64,000 bases of DNA from a virus: positions 1-64,000 of IMG/VR virus record IMGVR_UViG_3300025141_000036. One strand, given 5' to 3'. Positions 34,601 through 42,500 of this stretch are shown piece by piece (within the stretch, counting starts at the first letter, position 1; every line of letters starts with the position of its first letter). The position numbers and the translations under genes are program-made. The notes below the pieces were generated by a model, which was not told the DNA's origin, searched no databases, and saw only the letters and a program-made list of their open reading frames with translations.

Positions 34601-35788
34601 AATTCTACCCGAGTAATCTAAAACCTTTTGATCGAGTGCCGTATAGCCAGTTATTCCTTCATTAAATTTATAATAGACCCCCAAATCAGTGTTAGAACTA
34701 TTGTTATCAGAATTAGCTCCTCCTCCAATTTGACGGAACCAGTTCAGGCCGATTTGTTGCCCTGTTCTTTCTTTCTTCCAAAAACGAAATTCATCCAGAG
34801 ATCCGGAAAGCTTACCATAATTGGCGCCGCCGAAGCCACTTGGGGTGGTTGTCTGTAATGCTCCCATGTAGCCAGTTATCAAATTTTCTACTTCTGATCC
34901 CATTGTAGCACCGTGCTGAAGCAGCCGATCTTCTTGTCCATCGACATAAAAGCGCGTCCAAACTTGAGATCCATTTTGTATAAAAGATAGGGCGTAGTGA
35001 TGCCAATTCGCCATTGATGCATCCGTTGTTGATCCCACTGTACTTACGACTTGCTTTATGAAACCGTTGGTTCCATGGCGCAACGTCAACCTAAAGACAG
35101 GATCAGTTCCACCAGATGCTTTATAAACTTCTAAAATAAGACGCCCATAGTCAGCGTCAGACGGAGTCGTTACTCCATTCCATAGGTCTAAAATAACCTG
35201 AGATTGAGTCTCTGTTGAAGTATTTGGAAAGGTCGGAATCTTCAGCCAAAATTCAACTGTTGATCCACTAGCAAAATTTAGTCTCCAATTTTGAGTTCGA
35301 TTATATTCTAGGTCATATTTACCGGATTTTTCAAAGGTCTCCCTAAGTGGCTTACCAATCATTCCTGCTGATGCAGTATGGATGCCTCCCCACGTTCGAA
35401 TAAACTCTGGTGTGTTAGTTGAACCGTAGTTCGCACTTATGCTGCCGCCCCAATCAGCGGTAGTTCCTAAGTTTATGTATCCTGTGGTTTTTGGATACTT
35501 TTCCTCATACATCCACCGATCAAGATAAGAGGAAGATTGGTGAAATTGAATTGTTTCTAATTTAGAACCATCATAGGGATAATTGTTATAAATGCGAGAA
35601 ATGGAATCGGCGTAATACACTTCCGCAAGGCCATATTTAACAAAATTAGATGCGGTTGTAAAATCTATAGGTGGTATATAGGTTTCTCTTTCCTTCACCT
35701 CCTCAGATACAAACTCTGGAGATTCTACATAAACACTGGAGCTTGCGTAGCTTTTGACACCTTTGCCGAATAAATTTTTAATGCTCAT
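28616..35788 (-). CDS. Giant virion protein with two LamG-like domains, 2390 aa
   Basis: Two regions look like concanavalin/LamG-type jelly rolls. One is at ~170-345 (STVEFWLKIPTFP ... GSLDEFRFWKKERTGQQI) and the other at ~1935-2110 (AISYSFWINVTTT ... GSLSDFAVWTTEFTPRQV). The region between has a helical part at ~490-640 (IYTNIYNNIEAIYKSKGTEK) and beta-rich stretches. LamG folds bind carbohydrate or protein ligands, so the protein may be an adhesin or fibre-like part of the baseplate. It follows the 505-residue gene, overlapping it by 11 nt. Its position after gp6 recalls T4 gp7, without visible homology. Confidence 0.78.
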   Translation of the reverse strand: MSIKNLFGKGVKSYASSSVYVESPEFVSEEVKERETYIPPIDFTTASNFVKYGLAEVYYADSISRIYNNYPYDGSKLETIQFHQSSSYLDRWMYEEKYPKTTGYINLGTTADWGGSISANYGSTNTPEFIRTWGGIHTASAGMIGKPLRETFEKSGKYDLEYNRTQNWRLNFASGSTVEFWLKIPTFPNTSTETQSQVILDLWNGVTTPSDADYGRLILEVYKASGGTDPVFRLTLRHGTNGFIKQVVSTVGSTTDASMANWHHYALSFIQNGSQVWTRFYVDGQEDRLLQHGATMGSEVENLITGYMGALQTTTPSGFGGANYGKLSGSLDEFRFWKKERTGQQIGLNWFRQIGGGANSDNNSSNTDLGVYYKFNEGITGYTALDQKVLDYSGRIANGYWQGYTSSTQRNTGSAFASSSFAYIEEENPIIYSDHPKVVSLESEMAISGALHDNTVGSSIFRSLPQWMTNEDVEEGSANLRSLTQIMASYFDTLHAQITALPNLKDKVYVQDNEKPLPFASHLLTDRGFVVRNLFIDSEIVNLFGDVDLDSIKFEQNLDRLRNLIYTNIYNNIEAIYKSKGTEKSIRNFLRCFGIDDEIVKLNVYTDGGTHYFTDKAKGSSVRKKYLNFKDPQYNSSTIFQTSSANNPYTFIFGRLATTELMKDAFTVEADVLFPYKKDTTEIGYLYTPFLSSSIFGFHEAREETPGNYMWATGSGGSRETANLQVYLVRDELDSKNGKFVLKNTDGTINLTSSYFTNIYENNHWNMAIRVKPDTYPYAGNVTDVAPSYTLDFYAVNYNFDELENVVHLTASLNNASGSAFLSNAKRIYAGAHYSDFTGSVLTKSDIEIGAVRSWLDYLEDSSIQAHNKDPMNYGNSEAFRGSNIFTVTNKNIPSEELTILNWEFDLVTGSSPSGDFIVQDLTSGSTDVIYSTVIDAVIRRENRGKGYSFGASKTTFAENEFIYAQKKELPEIAYTDDNIVIKTDRDINFIKDDDVSDNFYTLEKSMNQIISEEMLKMFSSVHEFANLMGRPKDRYRMDYKRLNKVRQDFFNRVEDDPDQERFIKFYKWIDRNISEMIRQLVPASVNFGTGATDVIESHILERNKYQRRVGLLDQLASTEGIIRGVEELTYNWKFGHAPVLKAAIGTIVIAGDPGNSQEFTLTDANGCSQVFITDTTSNTADGTKSSGKVIIGIQSALGSSTTIRDRFVSAINGAASNGDIAITATSPFPLVVGLYQQIVGTTGNTVIDMSGVTNVTSAPGAFVTGTGSPNENCVWQKERKERSTLSCQSSVGPDREKIREIIINQTNATSSNLSTVDKTIYQGSTFAARRLARPYKVGIDFGQRIHGGINYPLGKDREFYKTLISFGGGKNVGNAPENIYTVGITTGSSLIVQQRCDDVYNPNKKAYKFFECTAGKYATGVEGELPKTPKEEYMYKMHSSRFWPFNVVSGTLTSGYNKRVSYWFNSSSIVTNVHSDTTDYTNAIPIQGPFTDAWVGGRQSRHIDINKYDATLKGAGVAPPNGLQGLYTRPEAWRYLFGENPLNNPFSDSDGAMGLTGPDYGAPYPDQTKKLAMWYREERAKRPVNVKNILTTTASAVHGNYQFPYEVVSSFGISDQRFRMREILLNPTDGLFGTVHSTLPQTTQPSSLLGAGTFGNANARIYFRVSTDLQASGNGKTLTIYNPCPTNAFRKHTFTVNNSLDYLSSNATTIGTLNASNATKCAVALWTAFGAAITAGKLNATRFPTTTPTNFQVYLQANDAGEFRVVDSAAPLTPATGITLTYIRVGSGHRMGQTNKLASQLSGATTHKSVVRTRFSAPGGPETMSEDFLDVSSQEFSVYNAINYRNLSVRASGSGQAGTIRVNSNLNRREGNRTLLARWLGKGGVDSQWGSISYPDSGSTDPQAAFYKQHRNTLVTPRIKSTSLRKAINSPTTAVENKCYLSNQSVTQPWSQTGAISYSFWINVTTTATDQTILDGYATQFIKIDTDKIEVSFEDINTNENVWTFPFTNTNTWNFIVISWSGNPSSDITVFINNIEQTVTRTVTASPPNPIRYLNPEIYLLDGPAAAHFYELQGSLSDFAVWTTEFTPRQVSELYNANGKALGVSFYSALIDYWRLGTESTLSSIAVGSGISKGTIIPSEIGGNSLTAEDNLSCSVGPYGIHTLEDVNQHDNMNYNSLMPRSDFQYSWIRQSLSGSKWMDKQKVRGYAPKSGELTIVGNGALTKLESAINWPLISEIVCDNCDDDSALITLTWDADGDRDAGSSTSSDDTTEWDVLASGATPTGDYTVAVNKLVSDLVLSYTYSEECCDEVKYGMVVKGPLTTGGTKATYDSVVYVASPRTFVTNNGAAVTFTHAPGAEVPTQIKIVLTCDGASAELLITLKKVTIAIA

Positions 35789-37295
35789 TCTTTACCACTC
35801 GTAAATTATAAATAAATGGTTGTTCCTCATAAGTTAAAGTATCCGGATCATAAACCGAAAATGTTATCCCATATTGATAATTGGGTTGCAACATTGAACA
35901 GTTTAGATCAAAATAATTTCCAGAAACATCATAGGATAGGCGCGTTGCTTGATCAGAGCCCGTATTATAAGGAATGACAACTTTACTATCAGACACTCTA
36001 ACTACCTGATAAGAAGAACTTTCAAAAACTAGGCTATTTGGCACAGTTGTTGCTTTCGTATAGATGTTTGGGGACCAATTCTTCTCTCGGGCGTAAAGTC
36101 TTATTCTGTGGGTCTGATTATGATAATAACTCTGGTTTTTATTGCTTACGGCGAAAACATATTTAGGGGTGTAGGAATATTGCAGTGCTGCTGATCTTTT
36201 GATCGCGATAGAGCCTGTTGAAAATTGATTGGCTGAATCCCTGGCATCTGTTGCAGAATTGCTTCCGCTCCACCACACATCATAAACGGTTTCAATGGTG
36301 GACGAACCTGTATAGGCAAAAGAAGCAGAATAGATTCCTTTTGAAACCCAGCCGCCTGTTACTGCATATTGGTTCGCAGACCTCACATAGTCACTGTCGG
36401 CTACTAATTTTAAGGCTGGACCAGTCGGATCAGTTGACCCAGAAAATAAACTAACCATTATTCCACGCTCTGCTGTTCCAATAGAAGGAATGTTGGATAG
36501 TCGACCTCTAGCATAGTTATAAAGATAAATTGTATTTAAATTGTCTGGGCCTGAAACTAGGGATGAACTTAAGTAAAACGATCCACGATCATCTAGTTTT
36601 GCTGAATCCCATCGGGCTTCAATAACCGGCCTCTCAAACCAATTGTGCGAATTTCTTCCAAAGAACATCTTAGTGTAATAGGATCGATCCTGCTCGGCTA
36701 ATGAATCAGCAATGCGAATAACCACCCCATTGTTGGTTTCTTCACCGTCTACCCACTTATTAACAAGCGAAGTGATGTCTACCTCGAGGTTTTCATCGCC
36801 AACCGGGAACGCTGCGGAATATATAATAGATCCTGAGGCTCCGCCGGTCTTCGGGCTGGGGACAGTGCCCCATATTTGAGAACCCGAGCGCATAATCCAG
36901 TTAGAACCGCGAATGTCATAAGTCAAATCGGAGTAGTCGTTCATGTCTAGTCCGAGGCCCTCTTGCCACTCTTCAGTAACGTTCAGAATCTCTAAAGTAT
37001 AGTCACGCGGCAGGGTCTGTGAACTTTTACAATTATATAACTTTAAATAAAAGGAAGACCCAGATGAAATTGCGCCGGATGTCTTATCTGCTGCCACCTG
37101 AGTGCTATCAAATTGTAACAAAATATTGGCCTTTTCTCTTTGGAGACCTACTGAATTTGAGACCTGGCCATAAATTGTGAACACCTCTAAAATGTCAGAC
37201 TGGCCCATGTTGGACCCTGTTCCTCTGGTAGCCAAATCACTCTCATAAGCATTCGTTACTGTATTGTCCTTTGTGGCATAATATCTTTTTATCAT
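35778..37295 (-). CDS. Virion structural protein, 505 aa, DNRLRE-like segment
   Basis: Beta-rich throughout. Residues ~170-195 (LEVDITSLVNKWVDGEETNNG) match the style of DNRLRE-type beta-sandwich domains found in surface proteins, preceded by DYTLEILNVTEEWQEG. It starts with MIKRYYATKDNTVTNAY and overlaps the gp6-like gene by 4 nt (ATGA). Likely baseplate or fibre component; no catalytic motif. Confidence 0.72.
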   Translation of the reverse strand: MIKRYYATKDNTVTNAYESDLATRGTGSNMGQSDILEVFTIYGQVSNSVGLQREKANILLQFDSTQVAADKTSGAISSGSSFYLKLYNCKSSQTLPRDYTLEILNVTEEWQEGLGLDMNDYSDLTYDIRGSNWIMRSGSQIWGTVPSPKTGGASGSIIYSAAFPVGDENLEVDITSLVNKWVDGEETNNGVVIRIADSLAEQDRSYYTKMFFGRNSHNWFERPVIEARWDSAKLDDRGSFYLSSSLVSGPDNLNTIYLYNYARGRLSNIPSIGTAERGIMVSLFSGSTDPTGPALKLVADSDYVRSANQYAVTGGWVSKGIYSASFAYTGSSTIETVYDVWWSGSNSATDARDSANQFSTGSIAIKRSAALQYSYTPKYVFAVSNKNQSYYHNQTHRIRLYAREKNWSPNIYTKATTVPNSLVFESSSYQVVRVSDSKVVIPYNTGSDQATRLSYDVSGNYFDLNCSMLQPNYQYGITFSVYDPDTLTYEEQPFIYNLRVVKNEH

Positions 37296-39091
37296 TTAAT
37301 TAAAGTCCCCTTTATATCACTATTCGGATATTTTAATTCCATAATTACATTTTTTGGAGTGTTGATATAAGTCCCATCTTTAGATAGCGCGTCGGCGAAA
37401 CTTATGCGGGTTGATGAATAGGGGCCACCAAATTTTTGATCAATGCTAACCTTTTTTACATCCGAGACTCCCTCAACTTTTCCTAACACACTGTAAAGGC
37501 GACTGATATAAACTGGTTCTCCAATGTATAATTGATTAGAATAATACTCTTTCAGTCTGGCTACGCACCTTCCAATAATATCAAATTGAGAATATCTATG
37601 GTCAACTGTTACCTTAAAATCTACACCAAAGTTTACGACCTTCGCATCATAAATATCTACAACATCATTAAGTGATTTATATTGCATAATCCATGTCTTA
37701 AGGTTGCTTTTTATCTTGGAGTTACAAGTAGTTAGTTTTCCATCTGAGTCTTCAGAAATAACATAAAGAGCCAATCTGCGGTTAGTTGCACTTGGGTCAT
37801 TCACTACACTTGCCCTCTTAACTGTTCCAAACTTCTTGGGCATGTTATAGATCATCGACTCATAATCTTGCCTTGTTACTGCTCTATTCTGAGAGGCATA
37901 AAAGGATTTTGCTCTTTGTTTTAGTTCTTCATTTGTCAATTGTTCTATGTCGCCCACTATAGGCTCTTCGTTCGTAACTTCCAATGAACCTAAGACATCA
38001 GCTTTACCAATTGAGGACAAAGTTTCTGTGTTATCAAACTCCATTTTGACACTCTGCACAGTTGTGATTGTGTTGACTGCCGCATTAATGTTTGCATTAT
38101 CATTTGACTTAACGATGATAGTTAAATTAGTACCTGACGGGGCCACTCCGAGCTTGTTAGTCTTTAGCAACTTTGATGGATCGAAAGACATTTTAGAAAT
38201 ACTTTTCTTCCCAAACATCTTAATAGCTACTTGAGAAGGGTCAGCTATTTCATCAACGCCGTCGTCTTCAGAGCCAAACCCAAATTGTAAATAGGTTCCC
38301 GTATCGTCTTGTTCTAAAACAAACCTACGAGATGCCACATAGGGTTTCATAATGCTCCTAACTCCATCGCTTAAGGCATCCTTGTTGGTGGTTTCCTGGA
38401 ATACTACCTCTTGAGATAAATTTTCCACTTCGTAATAATCATTTCCGTCGGAATCTTTAACTGAAATAATCTCTGAAATCAATGATCCTCCGACTCTAAC
38501 TTTCCTAAACTTCTTGAAAGTAGCGTTGGCCAAGTTCACATCTACACGCTGGTAAATCCCACTGACTACTTGTCCGAAGGCCTTCACTGCGAAGTATGTG
38601 GTTGCTCCCGTGCTTGGATTAAATCTAGCAGCAACAATTTCATTTTTGGGATCGGAGAATCTCACATCTTCTGTCAAAGTATAGGTACTTGATGCAGCTC
38701 CGAAAGAAGATCCCTGTTTTATGGTGGGCAGATAGGCAAAGTCAGGAGCTGTTCCATCACCATTAGCTGGTATTAAACAAAACATTGACACAATCCCATA
38801 AGCATTAGGGTTTCCTGCGAACTTATATCCCATGGCCCGTGCGTGTTTGCGAATATTATTAAATTCTAAAGCGGTGTCCAGGAAACTTTCATTAGCAGAG
38901 TAATCTACGTAATATGACAAAACATCTCCTACATAAGCGACTGTGTCTAACATTAAGGAGTTGATTGTTGATTTAGAAAAGTCCTTCCATTCTGCGGAAT
39001 AATATCTCTTTGCATGATTGAGCAAATCTCTTTTGATAGACTCATAATCTCTGCTGGTGTAATTAATGGGTGTTTTTTTTAATTTTGACAT
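37292..39091 (-). CDS. Baseplate wedge protein, gp6-like, 599 aa
   Basis: The start (TPINYTSRDYESIKRDLLNH, then FSKSTINSLMLDTVAYVGDVLSYYVD) is typical of T4 gp6 and J-type baseplate proteins, which form the inner ring of the wedge. The middle shows the TRQDYESMIYNMPKKFGTVKRA stretch that is also characteristic. T4 gp6 is 660 residues. It follows gp25 in transcription, the conserved partner order. A GAGAGGG site precedes the ATG. Confidence 0.9.
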   Translation of the reverse strand: MSKLKKTPINYTSRDYESIKRDLLNHAKRYYSAEWKDFSKSTINSLMLDTVAYVGDVLSYYVDYSANESFLDTALEFNNIRKHARAMGYKFAGNPNAYGIVSMFCLIPANGDGTAPDFAYLPTIKQGSSFGAASSTYTLTEDVRFSDPKNEIVAARFNPSTGATTYFAVKAFGQVVSGIYQRVDVNLANATFKKFRKVRVGGSLISEIISVKDSDGNDYYEVENLSQEVVFQETTNKDALSDGVRSIMKPYVASRRFVLEQDDTGTYLQFGFGSEDDGVDEIADPSQVAIKMFGKKSISKMSFDPSKLLKTNKLGVAPSGTNLTIIVKSNDNANINAAVNTITTVQSVKMEFDNTETLSSIGKADVLGSLEVTNEEPIVGDIEQLTNEELKQRAKSFYASQNRAVTRQDYESMIYNMPKKFGTVKRASVVNDPSATNRRLALYVISEDSDGKLTTCNSKIKSNLKTWIMQYKSLNDVVDIYDAKVVNFGVDFKVTVDHRYSQFDIIGRCVARLKEYYSNQLYIGEPVYISRLYSVLGKVEGVSDVKKVSIDQKFGGPYSSTRISFADALSKDGTYINTPKNVIMELKYPNSDIKGTLIK

Positions 39092-39110
39092 AGATTGCCC
39101 TCTCTAAATG

Positions 39111-39118
39111 ATAAATAG
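39111..39118 (-). promoter_or_regulatory. Candidate late-promoter element CTATTTAT
   Basis: Same octamer as at 14684-14691, in the 42-nt gap before the gp6-like gene, 27 nt upstream of its ATG. Evidence is limited to recurrence and position. Confidence 0.3.
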
Positions 39119-39133
39119 TTGGCTGATTAAAAG

Positions 39134-39505
39134 TTAAGGAGTCACATAAAGGTTCAAAACCTCAGAAAAGGCCGAATTTGAAATAGAATAGTTTATTGAC
39201 ACCCCCAGGGCATTTGAATCTATATTGTCCATTTCAAATTCAACACTATTAATGGTAATATAGGGCATGTATTCACCAACTTGGGAATAGATTCTAGACT
39301 CGACCTCATCATTCGGGAATTCGATATCCAAGGAGAATAGGTAATTTGGCAGACCTACACCAAAGTTACCACTCATTGCATACTCCCCGGGTCTAGTCAG
39401 TAATAAAAATTTAAAATTTTGTTTAATTGCCTCAGATTTTTGCTCATCTGTGAATGATGCAAACCCTGCGGTTCCCATTTGTATAGGTAAAATAGTTGAA
39501 ATCAT
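39134..39505 (-). CDS. Baseplate wedge protein gp25-like, 123 aa
   Basis: Size and sequence fit the gp25/GPW family: an N-terminal IKQNFKFLLLTRPGEYAMSGNFGVGLPNYLF carries the conserved RPGE/R-x-x-x-x-FG-G pattern, and the C-terminus is beta-rich (YITINSVEFEM). gp25 joins the baseplate wedge to the sheath and is conserved across contractile systems. It lies directly before gp6, with an AAGGAG site upstream. Confidence 0.93.
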   Translation of the reverse strand: MISTILPIQMGTAGFASFTDEQKSEAIKQNFKFLLLTRPGEYAMSGNFGVGLPNYLFSLDIEFPNDEVESRIYSQVGEYMPYITINSVEFEMDNIDSNALGVSINYSISNSAFSEVLNLYVTP

Positions 39506-39516
39506 TTGTTGTCTCC

Positions 39517-42500
39517 TTATCTGAACATTTTTTGGAAAGAATTAAGACAATCCTGGCCATCGGCATCAAACGGCTTTATGTCTACAAAGCGTATACGCTG
39601 CCACCATTGAACACTAGAGTCTAAATTCATAAAAGCTTGGGGGAGCAAATTCTTAAGAAATTCGCTTTTTTCTCTCTTTGATCGAGGTTCGTTCTCTTCT
39701 TTCTCGTCATCATCTGTGCGATAAGTAGCGTTGAAAAGTTGTCTTAGTTTTTTCTTTGTTTTATCAAACAGAGCTTTTTTCCATTGCTCTCTCAGTTTAC
39801 CCGGGTCTTCATCTACTTCGTCTGGGTTGCTAAGATCCATGCCTATAGATTCAAAGAACCCGTAAAATGAATAAACTCCATAAAACGAAACAAATGATCG
39901 GGCTGGAAAACATGTGTCAAAAAGAACCTTGAAATCTTCTTCTTTGGTTAAGTTGTCTATATAACACTTTAATTCTTCTCCCATGTTTTTGCCTTCGAGA
40001 TCTAAGTCTCCAACAGGCCTATCTTTAATGTCTTGCTCAAACTCAACTACAGGAATGGCTCTTGAGAGCGACTCTTGTTGCACAGTTATGCCGTCCAAGG
40101 ATTCTATTATTCTCTCCTTTAAGGCTGTGTTTCCTAGAAGAGTTTCCAACCACGCATGCACACTCTCGTCCACTTTCAAAGAAACTTCAGGGACTCCGAT
40201 CGTATACGTCCTTTCTTTCTGATTGTCTTCAGGTGCAGTGTAGTTAAATTGAGGAGGAGGACTATAAATAAGACGTACTCCAAACTTCACCCCTATGGTC
40301 CCCATAACTTCATCCTCTACTATATAAGCGTTGCCAAAAAACTCAGAGATATTTTTAGAGGGATCCAAAACCAAAGTTTCTAAAGAAAGATCTTCGGATT
40401 GTGTAATAGCCACTCCTGGTTCATACGCCTGCAACTTTGAGGCTATTAATTCTTGAAATTCCGGAATGCTTAAAACTCGTTCTTCACCATCTTTTGTATA
40501 TACTCTCACATATTTCTCAAGATAAAATAAACCATTTTGAAAAAGAGTAATCATATTGGAGACTTTTCTTTTTAAAAATTCAGGAATAGCGGCGGGAGGA
40601 GTTTCAAGAAGGCCCTCGGAAAAGTATGCCAATGCATCGTCGTGCTCAGCGGGGATGGCCAGATTGGCAGCGGTTACCGTAATCTCTTGATTATTAAAAG
40701 GGTTGTCTACTTCCACATCTCTTACTACATTAAAGATGTCACCATAATCGAAACCAGTTGAACCTTCGACGGCTGGTTGCTCTATTTTCATCTCTCCTGA
40801 TCTTAGAGAGGATCCGAAAAGAATGCCATTACGAGATAGTAAATATTTTTGTATGTCTTCTATATGAGGACGGGGCCGCATATTCAAATTAATTTTTTTC
40901 ATTAACAATGACAATTCATTTTTTGCCAACGCTCGTAAAATTACCTCTGCTGCTGCGCGAGATTCATGAAGCGAGTTTATTTTTCTTGCTAGTCTCAGTT
41001 TGAAAGGGCTTAGAAAAGCGCAGCGGGTCAGCAAAGTACCAACGAGATGGGCTTGGGCCGCTGTTATCGCGGCAGGGCCGCCTACAGCAAGCAACGCCAG
41101 ACTCTTTAGTAATTCTTCAGTAAGAACGTTATCATAATCTTGCTGCCAGTCTTCTCCGAACGCAATAATCGCTGCTCCTCGGAAGGTGTCACTTATTGAA
41201 TCCCAAGGCATATTCTCCCAATCAAAAATATTTATTTTTATAGGATCATAGTTTATTTGCGTCGTTTCGATAATCGTGAACGCGTTCTTTATCTCTTGAG
41301 TTTCTTCCATTAACCCATCTTGAATTTGACGTTGTACAACTTGAACTGCTTGCTCCAAGAACATCAAATAATAAGTATATCCCTGAACCATATTCCAGCT
41401 AGTTGTTTGTGCTGTCAGGCCATTTTTCATCTGTTGTATGATGAGATTTAAAAATGCATTATCCACGTTTTTGCTGGACAATTCTATTCCGCTATAAACG
41501 GGAAGAGTTTTAAATATGTATTCTGAACAATATACTCGCATAGTAGAGAGCACGACCCCTTCCATTATCCCATGGGTTGCTGATGAAAAATGCTTATCAT
41601 AAGGAACCTCTATTCTGCAGTCTGGTGCTAACGAGAGTCTCTCATCGAAAGGCAAATTATCTTCCACTTCTTTAGCTCTCTTGGCTATCTGAGTGATATT
41701 GAGAAACCCGTTGTCCTCTTTTTCACAAGACTTTAGCTCTGGTATAAAAGTCCTTATCATCCCTAGCCAGCCATTGTAGCTAGCTGGTTCTACATAAATT
41801 TTTGGGAACAAATAATTTCCACCATGAATCGAAGGATCCAAGAAATGTACTCTGGGATTTTCTGTTGCGCTTTTTCCTAAAACCCTGTCTCCGGGGAGAT
41901 GAGTATACACCCAAGACGACTTGTCGTCTGGGGATGCGTCGGGGTTAACATACCACAGATCTGCAAAAGTTAAAGGCTCTCCGCCTTCGTAGCCAAATCT
42001 AAATCCCGTTGGGATGTCTCCGCTTGGTGTTTGAATTACCGCATTCTGTACACACTGCAGGACCGTCTTGTTGCCTCGATCAAAAGCCTTCATCAAAACT
42101 GCTGGGTTTTGTTCGATAGTACCACTTATTTTAGATTCCAACAGTGATTTAAAGATCAAGGCCTGATATGGCAACTCCTCTTGGTTATCAACATAATTGA
42201 AATTTAAATACTTAGTGGCCTTAAAATCATTATTTACTTCTAAATCTAAAGAAACCATGGGTGGCAAAGATTTTTTCGAAAACAATCCGTAATCAAGACC
42301 TAATCTCTCAGCTTCTGCCTCTGTTATCTTATTTCTAAAGGTTTCCACCACCTCAAGCTGATAAGATGGCTTTGCTACTTTTCTTAATTTAAAGTTAAGT
42401 TGGAACTCGTATGAGGGAACAGATTCAAATGAATTAATAAATTGCTTGGATACTTGTGCTTGGGGAGTAGTGGATCTGTTCGAAAGGTAGCTCGTGTAAC

